Below the pieces are notes generated by a model. The model was not told the DNA's origin and did not search any database. It saw only the letters and a list, made by a program, of their open reading frames with translations. A stretch of DNA of 64,000 bases. It comes from Tupaia tana (lineage: Eukaryota; Chordata; Mammalia; Scandentia; Tupaiidae). Below are positions 1 through 10,349 of the stretch, one piece after another (position 1 is the first letter of the stretch; the number at the start of each line of letters is the position of its first letter). A program made the position numbers and the translations under genes. Where the stretch lies: assembly GCA_026018925.1 (NCBI GenBank), contig JAKSZU010000013.1, forward strand, positions 78,109,791 through 78,173,790, in the 5' to 3' direction.

Positions 1-505
1 ACTGCTACATCTGTCATTTCTACCTAGCCTTTCTTACCCTTCCACCCAGGTACCCATTCACCTGGGGCTGCTGCCTTGGGACCATGTCCTGGCCCTCCCC
101 CAGGGCCCACCCAGCACCCATGTCCCAACTTCTAGGCTACACTCTGGATATCTGGGACCCCTGTGCTTTTGTTTAAATGCTCCTACAACAAGTTAATATG
201 TTTTGGTGGAGAATGAGGAAAGTGGGAATGTGACAAGCAACTCCAAAGTCTTGATGGTTTATAACACACACAAAAAATATTTTTTCCTTACGAGGGCTAT
301 AGTTGGCTGTGGGTTTGCTCCATGACATCTAGGCTGCAAGAGCTGCTCTGAACCTGACTTTCTTTTTTTCACTTATTCATTTTTTAAATTGTGATTTCTG
401 GCTTACCTATATTCATTGTACATCTTTGTAAACATCTTTATAAACATCTTGAAAGTCATTCATTGACTTTCTTACAGCTAATCCTAACCAGCAGTTACTC
501 TTTTC
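1..505. other. Non-repetitive flank, nothing recognised
   Basis: No coding, RNA or repeat signature that I can support. Confidence 0.5.
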
Positions 506-741
506 TTTTAAATCGTTATAAGACGCATACACTTGCTCGAGAGAAAGGGAAAATGAAAAATCACCCTCCATGGGGTGATTGCCACACCACAATCCATTCT
601 CCTCCATTTTCCTCTCAGAATTTTGGGCATGCACACACACACAACCAGCATGTTTTTCAAGTTGCTGGGCCTGGGACTCAAACCGTGAAGTCGGCCATGT
701 CGGAGCCAGTCGCCTTAACCTCAACACCACCTGTTGTCTCA
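506..741 (-). repeat. tRNA SINE, type A
   Basis: Diverged copy. TSD accagcarttactctt at 488-503 and 742-757. Confidence 0.85.
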
Positions 742-744
742 ACC

Positions 745-960
745 AGCAATTACTCTTGAAGCTTCTGTTCCATCGTGGCCTACATCAGGTCTGCTTATAT
801 TCCATTGGCTGATGTAAGTCACATGGCCAAGTCTGGAAGTGTATTCCTTTCACCTTCTGGGGGGCACTACCAGTCACATGGCAGTAGTGGGGCTATATAA
901 TCCTCCCACGGGGGAGAAAGCCAGTAGTTCTAACAACATACACTCCATTACAATAACATT
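745..960. repeat. Possible old L1 3' sequence
   Basis: The passage around ccattggctgatgtaagtca and catggccaagtctgg resembles old L1 3' UTR segments I remember. The family is uncertain. Confidence 0.3.
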
Positions 961-968
961 TACAATAT

Positions 969-1238
969 CTTTTTTTTTTTTTTTTTTTGGAGGGGTTTTT
1001 GCTATAGGGTGCGTGCACTCGCCAGACAGACAGAGAGAGACAGAGAGATAGAAAGCGAGAAATCACTCCCCAGTGGGGATGGCCACGCCGCAATCCCTTC
1101 TCCTCCATTCTCCTCTCAGGATCTTGGGCACACATGCACACGCGCCTGGCGTGAGTTTAAGCCACCGGGTCCGGGACTCGAACCTCGGTCGACTATGTGG
1201 GAGTCCAGCAACATAGCCATTAAATTAACTGCTGGTCC
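969..1238 (-). repeat. tRNA SINE, type A
   Basis: Full length. TSD catttacaatatctt at 957-971 and 1240-1254. Confidence 0.93.
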
Positions 1239-1284
1239 CACATTTACAATATCTTATATTGTCAGGCATAGTGTTAATGTTGTT

Positions 1285-1430
1285 TCTTTTTTTTGGGGGG
1301 GATGAGGTTTTTGCTATAAAGGTGTGTGTGCTCACCAGAAAGACAGAGACAGAGGGGGGATGGCCATGCCGCAGTCTCTTCTCCATTCTCCTCTCTGGAT
1401 CTTGGGCACACATGCACAAGTACCTGATAA
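1285..1430 (-). repeat. tRNA SINE, type A fragment
   Basis: Tail and core only. The head is replaced by the adjoining type B copy, which inserted into it. Confidence 0.8.
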
Positions 1431-1610
1431 TTTTTTTTTAAGAATTATTTTATTTAGTCTCTTAAATTTATTTTAATTTGAACAGAGAGGAGCAGAGAGA
1501 GAAGGATAGGGAGGGGAAGTGAGAAAGCAAGCCACTGGGTCCGCGACTCAAACCTCAATCAGCCATGTGGGAGTCCAGCGCCCTTAATCACTACACCACC
1601 TGCTGGCCCC
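1431..1610 (-). repeat. tRNA SINE, type B
   Basis: Complete from aagaattattttattta to cacctgctggcccc. Confidence 0.9.
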
Positions 1611-1844
1611 AGCGCTAAATGTTTTACCTGTTTTTTTTTTTTTTTTTTCTCATTTAATCTTTGCAATCTTATTATTTTCCTCATTTTTGCAAATGAGGAA
1701 ACTGAGGCAGAGAGAAGTCGTATAATTTGCCTAGGATCAGACAAACACCTGGGTAATGCAATATGTCCACTAAACTGTGACATATCTGTGAGTCTATTGT
1801 ACTAAATCCTACATCGGGTCCTATAGAGAGAGTGATGCCTAGAA

Positions 1845-2750
1845 ATTCATTACTTATTTATTCATTAATCAACTACCATTTGATAAACACCTGTTCTCTG
1901 GGGCTAGGGCGGGGGGGGATGGAAAAGAGACAAGATAAATAAGTATAACTAAATGGGGATGAGTGCTAAGGGGAAAAAATAGGCAGAGAGAAGGACGAAG
2001 AGTCTGTGTGAAGGTACAATATTAAATTCTGTGTTCAGAGGCTCCTCACTGTGCAGGGTGATATCTGAGGAAAGATCCGAAGAATGCAAGCTCCTTAATG
2101 GTGGAGATTGGTATCTGTTTTATTTACAGTTGGGTCCCCAGTACCTAGAACAAGGCCTGGCTCCTCATAGGCTCTCAATAATAATTTTTTAAAAAGAGTT
2201 ATTTTATTTAACTTTATTTATTTATTTATTTATTTATTATTTTTAATTTAACCAGAGAGGGAGAGACAGAGAAAGAGAGGGAAAGCGAGAAAGCAAGCCT
2301 CCAGGTCTGGGACTCAAACTGTTGTTGGCCATGTGGGAGTCCAGTGCCCTTAACCACCATGCCACCTGCCGGCCCCTCTCAATAATAATTTGTCCAATGT
2401 GTGAAAGGAGGTGAGAGAGGGAATAATGTGGATGGGGCGGGGGGGGGGGGGTGTTTTCTAGGCAGAGGAAATAGTGCAAAGGCCCTGCAGCAGGAGAGTG
2501 TCTGGTGTGTTCCGGAAACAGCAAGAAGGTCAGTGTCTGGAGCTGAGTGAGCCCCACGAAGAGAAGGGACAGAGGGATAAAGAATGGGAAAGTGGCTATA
2601 TTATGACTTCAGCTTAACAGTTAAATGGTGAGCCACAGACAAGTTTTGAGCAAAGAAATGACAGGAAAGGTACAGGGAAGTAATTCCGGAAACAGGAAGA
2701 GCGATCAGGAGGCCCCTCCATTGCTGAAATAGCCAAGCCCTGTGCTGGGC
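1845..2750 (+). repeat. Ancient L2/MIR-type repeat mosaic
   Basis: Sequences such as agtgcaaaggccctgcagca (about 2475) and tccccagtacctagaacaag (about 2135) are familiar pieces of old mammalian L2-type repeats. A type B SINE lies at 2188-2376. Exact family names could not be fixed by eye. Confidence 0.5.
2188..2376 (-). repeat. tRNA SINE, type B
   Basis: TSD tctcaataataattt at 2173-2187 and 2377-2391. Contains a (TTTA)n stretch. Confidence 0.92.
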
Positions 2751-2789
2751 ACTACAGAAACTGAGATGAATAAACTGGAGATTTAGGCC

Positions 2790-2987
2790 AGCGCAGAGAT
2801 TGATAAACTTTGCTGTGCATTTTAAGCTCCTGGGGTACTTGGTAAAAATGTAGAGTTTTAGATCTCAGCCCCCCAAGTCCCCATTTAGTGGGTCTGGGTT
2901 GTGGGTGCTGGGAGCCTCGGCAATTGATTCTGAAACAAGTGGTTCTTGGACCGCAGTTGGAGACTCACTGGGCTTGAACAAACACCT
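2790..2987 (+). mobile_element. MER5-type hAT (Charlie) DNA transposon relic
   Basis: Motifs gctcctggggtacttggtaa, atttagtgggtctgggttgt and the terminus ttggagactcactg follow the order of MER5A-like elements from memory. It is non-coding and strongly diverged. Confidence 0.6.
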
Positions 2988-3194
2988 GGTCAATTAACGA
3001 CTGGTTAATTGTCCCAAGTTTGTCTGTGTTGGGTAAGGGGTTGGTGAGGTACCTCCAGCCTAGGTGGGTGCAAAGACCCTCTCTCACCCCCAGCCATACA
3101 CAAAGCGAGGTTCTCCTTCCTCCCCTCTTCCCTGCACGAGGGAGGGCTGGTCCCAGGAAGCCAGGACTCAGGGAATGGGGAGGAAGCAGCGGGA

Positions 3195-3275
3195 GTCACG
3201 GGCGGGAAGGGGCCCTGGGCCCGCGAGACAAAGGGCGGTGTCCTATAAATGCCGCAACGGAGGCGCTGCGTCCAG
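3195..3275 (+). promoter_or_regulatory. TAL2: Probable TAL2 promoter with TATA box
   Basis: TATAAAT at 3244-3250 is preceded by GGCGGG/GGGCGG GC boxes (about 3201 and 3234), inside a CpG-rich block with no repeat. A start near 3275 is expected from the usual 25-30 base spacing. It is 6.7 kb upstream of the TAL2 coding exon on the same strand, with no other gene between. I recall the mouse gene also having an upstream untranslated exon, but could not check that here. Confidence 0.55.
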
Positions 3276-3346
3276 GCGAGGGCGCACACGGCCGGCGACC
3301 ACTACAGCCACAGCCACAGCGCGAGCTCCCGGCTCTAGGCAAGGAG
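3275..3346 (+). other. TAL2: Candidate untranslated first exon of TAL2
   Basis: Between the TATA-predicted start and a good splice donor, GGAG|gtgcgt (GT at 3347-3348), lies about 70 bases of GC-rich sequence with no ATG that opens a convincing frame. Splicing to the acceptor at 10011-10012 would remove a 6.7-kb intron. This is an inference from signals, not seen transcripts. Confidence 0.45.
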
Positions 3347-4045
3347 GTGCGTCGACTTCAGGGGGGACGCGGGCGCCACCTGGGCCGGGCTAGTGAGCCC
3401 AGGGTCACTCATTTAGTCCACTCCTCCCCGAGTTTGGGCCACACTCGCCCTGGAAGGCAGCAGGATGGAGGCAACTTGGTAGCAGCCACTAAGGCGACTC
3501 GCTGGGAAGACCTGGGGACTTTTCGCGGGGCAGGGGCGGAGGCGCGTCACCCTAGGAGCCCGGCGGTTCCCTAGCGAGTTGGCTGGACCGCTTGGTCCCA
3601 GCGACTATTCGGTCTGTCCGTGAGCGACTCTTGGACACTTGGCAGACGCGGAACTTCAGCCAGGAGATGCTCCCCAGGATTCCTGAAATATTTGTGTACT
3701 AGGCAGGTCAGGGCTTTGCAAGGAGGAGCAAAAGCTAGAAAAAGGGAAAAGCCGAGAAGTGCAGCAGGTTGGGTAGGATGAGGCGAGTTTTCCAGGTGCA
3801 CCTGGGCTGTGAGGCAGTCTGATGAGCACACCTGAGAAACAGGTGTCTCCCCCAAGAACCTGACAGAGTCTGGAGACCCCTACTACCTTAGAGGGTCTTC
3901 CCAAAGAGCTGGTGTTCACAGGCAGTCTTGATTTAATATATCAACATGCAGAGTTGTGTAAATGAGAAAAAAATAACTTGCATAATAGTATGTAGAGTGA
4001 TTTTTAAAGGATCATGTATTTGTATGTATATACATGTGAATTATA

Positions 4046-4051
<6 letters not shown>

Positions 4052-4098
<47 letters not shown>
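4052..4098. repeat. (TA)n microsatellite
   Basis: About 23 TA units. Confidence 0.97.
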
Positions 4099-4100
<2 letters not shown>

Positions 4101-4684
4101 CAAACTGGCTGTGCTTGAGAGTGAGACTGAGTAGGTGTTCAGACAGACTGGGGGCCTTTTATATTTTGCTCTGTGCACTTGAGTACGGAATGATTTTTTT
4201 TCCACCTCAAATGAGCATGTGTTATTTGTAGAATGATTTTGAAAGGCAGAGCTGTGCCTAGTGTGGGACGTTAGGTATCTTCCCCCAAAGTAACTATATA
4301 AACCTATTTCTGGGGAATGTTTTCACTTATTTTCAAGATGAAAGAAAAGACACATGTACAGGACCAAATGCCAGCAAGAGAAATGTAAAGCCCTGTGCAA
4401 AACGAAAAGCCCTATGTAAAGCGCTGTCTGAGTCTGAATGCCTGGGACGGGCCCTGTGGGGATGGTAGCTGGAAGCCTGTGTGGTGTCCTTTCTAGTTGA
4501 CCTGAATTTTGTGTCCAAGTACCAATGGCACCAAAGAGCAGCGGCTCCTGTCATGGGCACTGGTTACCTTTTCCAGGAGCGTAATTATCATTCTCTTCTC
4601 TGCTAATGTTTACCTTCAGTGATGACAACATAGAGAAGTTTGTATACATCTAAATTTCTACTGCATTTACCAGGACTTTTTCCA

Positions 4685-5187
4685 GCCCAGGCATTCTTAA
4701 CCTGGAGAGTCACAATGCCCGCTCATCTGGGGATACGTAGATAGACTTGAGGTTTTATGAAATCGAATAGGGAAAAATTAATTACTTCCAGTAGCCTTTA
4801 ATCTAAATGTAGTGTTTGGATTATGAATGTAATAAACTACGGTAGTACATAGAAGTGGTGAATTTGGCACCAAGAGAAGTCACAGACACTTGTATCTCAC
4901 ATCGCAGATGTTGCAAATCTTTTGTAAATAATTTACATATCACTTAGAAATTATGGTAATAAGTCTAGTTACTTAATGTGTTAAAAATGAAATGAGTGTA
5001 TTACTAAATTGCATTTTTAAGATTTTAATAACTACTAAGTATAATTGCTAATTTTCTTTGTCTATGTATTTTAATTTATGCATTTTAAAAGTATTATTCT
5101 GAGACGGGAACCAAAGGCTTCTTACTTCATGTATCTACAATCATCCTGAGCTGGAATCCATCCCTTGAAAAGGTTGTGAACCCTGAC
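4685..5187 (+). mobile_element. hAT-type DNA transposon relic in the TAL2 intron
   Basis: The left end gcattcttaacctggagagt and right end aaaaggttgtgaaccctga form an imperfect inverted pair typical of Charlie/Zaphod-type hAT elements. The AT-rich interior has no frame. Confidence 0.5.
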
Positions 5188-5977
5188 CCAGCAGGAGTCC
5201 TCCCAGCAGGAGTGACATAAATGTGTAAACACCCAGTCTTGAGATGGGTCTCAGGCCCTGACTCCCTGTATGATCTCAGTGCTTCAGTCCTGTTTGACAT
5301 CTATCAAAGATCTTCTGATTCTGTGACATCTGCCATATATATTTTTTAAGCTCTTACATTACTCCAAAATTGAGATTAATAGCGATCTGTCCTTGCAAAT
5401 GAAAAAAACACTAAATGCAATTTCCTTTTGATTTAAAAAGTACTTCAGTAATTTTCCAGTGACCTCTGCTTTGAGCCTTCAGTTTGTTAAATCACTGATT
5501 TCTATTCCTCCCCCCTCCCCCGTGGAGCAGGAAAGTAATACTCTTGAGAAATCAACACGTAATTATTAGCACCTCCTAGGATGGCAGGCTTCATTTCAGA
5601 AGCCGGTTTTCTCTCTGTTTCTTCTGCCCAAGTCTAGTACAATAGGATGGAGCTCTCTCTCTTAGACCAGAACACCACAGTTAGTTTATCCTGCTTAATC
5701 TTTTTTCCTCCCAGCTTGAAAAAGACCCCCCATTGGACGGAGTTGACTTGGTGAATAAGTGAGCCTTCTTTTGATAAGAGAAGCTTGAAAGTAACTTTGC
5801 TCCCATAGTCCTGGCCAACATCAGTGTGAACAAAACTTGATCTTTTTTTCTATCTTACAGTCCCCTTTACTTAGGTTCAGACTTTCATATTTTAGGTAGA
5901 GCTGGGTGTAGTTCTGACAACACTCATATTTTCATTGCAGAACCAATGACCAGGTTATTCAGAAATAATTTAGATGA

Positions 5978-6243
5978 GGGAACCAGTGGTTAGCGTAATG
6001 GCTATGTCGCTGGACTCCCACGTAGTCGACCGCGGTTCGCGTCCTGGACCCGGTGGCTTAAAACTCACACCGGGCGCGTGTGCGTGCGTGCCTAAGATCC
6101 CGAGAGGAGAATGGAGGAGAAGGGATCACGGCGTGACCATCCCCCCTGGGGGGTGATTTCTCGCTGTCTGTCTCTATGTCTCTCTCTGTCTGGCAAGTGC
6201 ACACGCCCTATAGCGAAAATGTCTCTAAAAAAATTTAAAAAAA
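5978..6243 (+). repeat. tRNA SINE, type A (young)
   Basis: Near-consensus head gttagcgtaatggctatgtc. TSD agaaataatttagatga on both sides; the 5' one is 5961-5977. Confidence 0.95.
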
Positions 6244-6929
6244 AGAAATAATTTAGATGAGATAAAAGACAACAGGCATGACATTCAGGCATTTCAGAGC
6301 AGAAGGAGGCCTTAGGAGTCATCTGGTCCACCCCCATCAGTTTTGGAAAGGAATGTCTTGCCTGGAAGCCCCCTACCATGCCCGGTTAGGTGTTGCTGTT
6401 CTTCTGTTCCTTCTGTCCCTGGGCTTACCTCGCCTATGTCAACATAAATAGCCAGCCCCTTAGTACCCAGAAGCCAGAGCACATTTGGCATTTAGTATCA
6501 GCCTTGTGGGAACCAGAGCTTAGAAAACATCTCACTGTCACTGGACCATGAGTCCAACTGGAAGTGTCTCCACAGAGAGTGGACCTAAGTGTCTGGTGGA
6601 GGGAGCTGAAAGTCATGCAGTGACCTTGGGCTGCCACACTTCCAGCTCACTGCTGCTTCTCGGCACAGTACTAGACTCTCCAATGTAGACCGAAGCAAGG
6701 AAGGCAACGAGAACTTGGATGGGACAATGTCCTGGTGACATACAGATGATTGAACAATGCTGTTCTTCAGAGTGCCTACACTTTCCATCTTTATACAGAA
6801 GAAAACACACATTTAGTTTCTCATGCATGTCAGGCACTTTCTATTGCATCTCATTTAATTAATACACAAACCCTGTTACTGGCTTTAAAACTTCATTTTC
6901 TAGATAGCAAAACCCAAGCTTAAGTTAAC

Positions 6930-7112
6930 TGGGACCAGTGGGTGGTGTGTTAAGTAAAGGTGCTGGACTCCCACTTAGCTGACTGCAGTTCAAGTCCTAG
7001 ACCTGGCAGCTTGCTTTCTCACTTTCCCTTTTTCTCTCTCTCTTTCTCTCTGGTCAAATTAAAAAAATAATAAAACAAATAAAATTAAATTAATAATTCT
7101 TAAAAAGAAAAA
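6930..7112 (+). repeat. tRNA SINE, type B
   Basis: Head lightly rearranged (ttaagtaaaggtgctgg). Inserted in MIR, TSD aagttaact. Confidence 0.88.
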
Positions 7113-7123
7113 AAGTTAACTGG

Positions 7124-7386
7124 AGCCAGCAGGTGGTGTGGTGGTTAAGGTACTGGACTCTCACTTGGCTGACCACAGTTTGAGTCCCAGATCTGGCAGC
7201 TTACAAATCATACCAAAATGTGTGCATGCATTCCTGAAATCCCAAGAAGAGAATGGAGAAGGAGGGATTATGGTGTGGCCATGACCCCAGGGTGGTGATT
7301 TCTCACTTATCGTCTCACATCCTCTTTCAGTTTCTCTCCTGCAAGTGCATGTGCACACTATGACAAGAATCTTTAAAAAATTTAAA
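7124..7386 (+). repeat. tRNA SINE, type A
   Basis: Inserted immediately behind the previous copy at the same aagttaactg duplication. Confidence 0.9.
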
Positions 7387-7870
7387 AAGTTAACTGATTT
7401 TCTCAGAGTGATATAACAAGGAAATTGAGAAGAGAGACTCAAAACTTAGGGTTTTTTTAAAGTATTATTTCCTTGATTGAGAGCTTTTTTACTGTACACA
7501 AAATGTTTTATGTGGTTGATCCCAGCTTTGTTCACACTGGCTGCAGGGAGTTGTGTGTGGGTCCCTGTGCTCAAGATCGCCTAACTATCACTGTTGCCCT
7601 TGCTTTGCTTTCTTTCAGGATCAAGATGGGTGCTTTCATGTAGTATCATATTTTTAATTCCTTCTCTGGCAATTCTTTCCTCAATTCTTTACTTCACATA
7701 GTTTACTTTCCTACAGTGGAACCAGCATCCTAAAGTCACTAAGATAAATCCTCCTACTCTAACATCACATGCTCTTCTAATTCTCTTAGTTAACAAGAAA
7801 TGTCCAAGGCCAGCCAAAACAGATTCTAATGATACATATAATATTGAATCCTGTGCACAGAGAGTGTTTT

Positions 7871-8147
7871 CTTTTTTTTGGAGAGGTTTTGCTATTGGGC
7901 GTGTGCGCTCGCCAGAAAGACAGAGAGAGACAGAGAGACAGAAAGCAAGAAATCACCCCCCGGGGGGGATGCCAACACAGCAATCCCTTCTCCTCCATTC
8001 TCCTCTCAGGATCTTGGGCACTCTTGGGATCTTGGGCACACACGCACACGCACCCGGCATGAGTTTAAGCCACTGGGTCCGGGACTCGAACTGTGGTTGA
8101 CCACATGGAGTTCAGCCACATAGCCATTACACTAACTGTTGGTCCCC
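7871..8147 (-). repeat. tRNA SINE, type A
   Basis: TSD agagtgttt. A 13-base internal duplication (gatcttgggcaca... repeated at 8008-8040). Confidence 0.92.
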
Positions 8148-8639
8148 AGAGTGTTTTTGACATCCCAAATTCCTAGGAGCTTAAAGGGCTTCCTCTTTGC
8201 CCCACCTGTGTGGCAGTCTGGGGACAAGTCAGGGCCTGTAACTCCACCCTATCTCCATTTAGAGCAAAACCTAGTATTTTTTATTTAAAGCCCATAAACA
8301 TTCTTACTTCTTTTTCTACTATGAAGCAAATATTACATGAATAATTTCTCATAAAAATGTAAAACAATTCCAAAGTATAAAATAAAAAACCTATCTTCCC
8401 TTACCCATTGTCTTCCCAAAAAGAACCACTATCAAATGATCACTCCCACCTGCCCATTGTTTTGTTTTTGTCAGGTTAAATATCTCTACTTCTGTTTATC
8501 GCACAACAAGGTTTCAAGACTTTTAATCACCCTGTTCATCTTTCCATGGCCCAGGATGAATATTTCAGTTCTTATAGAGTGGGTCCCAATTTTTCCAGGT
8601 GAAGTCTGCCTGCTAGGTGAATATTCTATCTACTTCATC

Positions 8640-8749
8640 CGCAATCCCTTCTCCTCCATTCTCCTCTCGGGATCTTACGCGCCCCGTGATTTAAGCCGCC
8701 GGGTCCGGGATTACTACGTTCCAGCGACATAGCCATTACCTAGGTCCCC
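8640..8749 (-). repeat. tRNA SINE, type A, internally deleted
   Basis: Lacks poly(T) and the CT-rich part, and has deletions in core and head. Begins cgcaatcccttctcctccat. Confidence 0.75.
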
Positions 8750-8792
8750 CAAATCATCGCTTTTTAAAATTCTTTTTAATAATCCATAATGC

Positions 8793-9128
8793 AGGCCAGC
8801 AGGTGGCGTGGTGGTTAAAGTGCTCAATTTCCACATGGTCTACTACAGTTTGAGTCCCAGAGCCGTTGGCTTGAAAATCATAACAAATAGGGGCCGGCAG
8901 GTGGCATGGTGGTTAAAGGTGCTAGACTCCCACATAGCCAACCATGATTCAAGTCCTGGACCTGTTGGCTTGCTTTCTCACTTTCTCTCTCTCTCTCTCT
9001 CCACCCACTGGTCAAATTTAAACAAACAAACAAACAACAAACAAACAAACAAACTTAAATAAAATAATTCTATAAAAAACAAAGAAAAGAAAATCACAAC
9101 AAATAAATAGATAAATTTTTTAAAAAAG
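8793..9128 (+). repeat. tRNA SINE with type B SINE inserted
   Basis: The outer head (8793-8889) is interrupted by a type B copy at about 8890-9090. aaaatcayaacaaata lies on both sides, and the outer tail resumes to 9128. Confidence 0.85.
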
Positions 9129-9186
9129 GTGCTGATCTTTATCGTAAAAGCAGTAGAGAAGTTTTAAAAAAAGAATCAGTAATGCA

Positions 9187-9237
9187 TTTTTAAAAATAAT
9201 TATTTTATTTAACTTTATTTAAAAAAAAATTACCAGA

Positions 9238-9282
<45 letters not shown>

Positions 9283-9377
9283 GAAGTGTGAAAGCAAACC
9301 ACCAGGTCCAGGACTTGAACTGTGGTTGACCATGTAGGAGTCCAGCGCCCTTAACCACTACACTACCTGCTGGTCCC
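9187..9377 (-). repeat. tRNA SINE, type B
   Basis: The CT-rich part has expanded to a (GA)n run at 9237-9280. Confidence 0.9.
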
Positions 9378-9508
9378 GCATTGTTGATTTATATCTCCCT
9401 ATTGGTAAGTATATTTTGTTAACACATATATAAGCTTACACTGGATCTGATTCTGAACAGTTAGGAAGTGTTGATTATAAAGCAACTAGTGGGGTCATTG
9501 GGATAAAG

Positions 9509-9511
<3 letters not shown>

Positions 9512-9544
<33 letters not shown>

Positions 9545-9769
9545 AATAGGGCGCATGCACTTGCTGGAGAGGAGACAGAGAGAAGGAAAGTGAGAAATCA
9601 CTCCCCATGGGGGATGGCCATGCTGCAGTCCCTTCTCCTCTGTTCTACTCTTGGGATTTTGGGTACGCATGCACACATGCCTGGATTTTCAAGCCCGAGG
9701 CCAGGACTTGAACCACAGTTCACCATGTGGGAGTTCAGCACCTTAACTACCACACCACCTACTGGCCCC
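9512..9769 (-). repeat. tRNA SINE, type A
   Basis: 31-base poly(T). TSD ataaagcaa (9503-9511, 9770-9778). Lies in the probable TAL2 intron just before the acceptor. Confidence 0.92.
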
Positions 9770-10012
9770 ATAAAGCAACCTTTTAACTGGCAGCTTCAAA
9801 ATAGCCATGGAGAAAAAGGCTGAAGAGCATTAGTCTTAACTTTCTTCTCATACAAAAAGGAAGATTCAAAAAAATCTGAAAATGAAGAAATGAATTTTGT
9901 AAAATCTGAGTAATAAATAGCTAACATCACAGGTTTTTGGGATGACATGTGATACCAACCAAGCCTCTTACAAGGTATTGGCCCTCTGGGCCCTTTCTCT
10001 TTTCCATCTCAG

Positions 10013-10022
10013 GAACTCAGAC
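10013..10022 (+). other. TAL2: Splice acceptor and 5' UTR end of TAL2 coding exon
   Basis: A pyrimidine-rich tract (9991-10010) runs into ctcag|gaactcag, with AG at 10011-10012, ten bases before the ATG. This is a textbook acceptor and implies the coding exon is joined to an untranslated upstream exon. The acceptor is seen directly; its use is inferred. Confidence 0.65.
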
Positions 10023-10349
10023 ATGACCAGGAAGATCTTCACCAATACCAGGGAGCGCTGGAGGCAGCAGAATGTCAACAGTGCCTTTGCCAAACTGCGG
10101 AAGCTCATCCCTACTCACCCTCCAGACAAGAAGCTGAGCAAAAACGAAACTCTTCGCCTGGCAATGAGGTATATCAACTTCTTGGTCAAGATCCTGGGGG
10201 AGCAAAGCCTGCAGCAAACAGGAGTGACTGCTCAGGGAAACATTCTGGGGCTCTTCCCCCAAGGACCCCACCTGCCGGGCCTGGAGGACAGGACTCTACT
10301 TGATGACTACCCAATTCCATCTCCTGGCCCAAGCCATCACATTCCCTAG
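10023..10349 (+). CDS. TAL2: TAL2, class II basic helix-loop-helix transcription factor
   Basis: The 108-codon frame starts [16 protein letters not shown] and ends PGPSHHIP, and matches TAL2 of other mammals almost residue for residue from memory. Residues 2-19 are the basic region (E11, R12 and R14 in the ExxR-type DNA contact), followed by helix 1 ([10 protein letters not shown]), the loop ([11 protein letters not shown]) and helix 2 ([17 protein letters not shown]) ending near residue 53. The rest is the short proline-rich tail. The family dimerises with E proteins (TCF3/TCF12) on E-boxes in the nucleus and acts in midbrain/tectal neurons; human TAL2 is activated by translocation in T-cell leukaemia. 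The start was chosen because the upstream in-frame ATG at 9942 lies before a strong splice acceptor (exon begins 10013) and homologues begin MTRK. The coding exon is intact and uninterrupted, as in other mammals. Confidence 0.97.
   Translation: MTRKIFTNTRERWRQQNVNSAFAKLRKLIPTHPPDKKLSKNETLRLAMRYINFLVKILGEQSLQQTGVTAQGNILGLFPQGPHLPGLEDRTLLDDYPIPSPGPSHHIP

Larger units (their letters stand above)
1257..1770 (-). repeat. MIR SINE, split by two younger SINEs
   Basis: Reverse MIR order: tgtcaggcatagtgttaatg, then agcgctaaatgttttacctg after the SINEs, then atgaggaaactgaggcagag. This is an ancient core-SINE shared by all mammals. Confidence 0.7.
3020..3620. promoter_or_regulatory. CpG island upstream of TAL2
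   Basis: A 600-bp stretch is rich in G+C and undepleted CpG, in contrast to its AT-rich surroundings. Long ORFs here on both strands are composition artefacts. It contains the TATA promoter described at 3195-3275; its downstream shoulder to about 3945 is non-repetitive. Confidence 0.75.
3621..5960. other. SINE-free part of the probable TAL2 intron
   Basis: 2.3 kb without a tRNA SINE, holding a (TA)n and a hAT relic. TGATAAG at 5772-5778 is a clean GATA-factor motif. The scarcity of SINEs could reflect regulatory sequence. Confidence 0.45.
6810..7442 (-). repeat. MIR SINE, split by two SINEs
   Basis: Diverged MIR pieces (catgtcaggcactttctattg; cattttctagatagcaaaac; then gttaactgattttctcagag after 7386) flank the insertions at 6930-7112 and 7124-7386. 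The duplicated aagttaact joins them. Confidence 0.6.

Noticed and set aside
3020-3574. 184-residue open frame on the + strand in the upstream CpG island
   Set aside because: Arginine/proline/glycine-rich product of GC composition; it runs over the TATA box and donor site.
5177-5190. tgaaccctgaccca, a DR1-like nuclear-receptor site
   Set aside because: It coincides with the terminal repeat of a hAT relic, so the match is probably inherited from the transposon. No other support.
5978-6055. tRNA-gene-like sequence with A and B boxes
   Set aside because: It is the head of a SINE with an A-tail and target duplication. No acceptor stem pairing; same for all other copies.
9237-9280. Regularly repeated short units as a possible CRISPR array
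   Set aside because: Simple (GA)n inside a SINE; the genome is mammalian and no array of spacers exists anywhere in the window.
9942-10022. In-frame upstream ATG extending TAL2 by 27 residues
   Set aside because: The extension crosses a strong splice acceptor, and TAL2 proteins start at MTRK.
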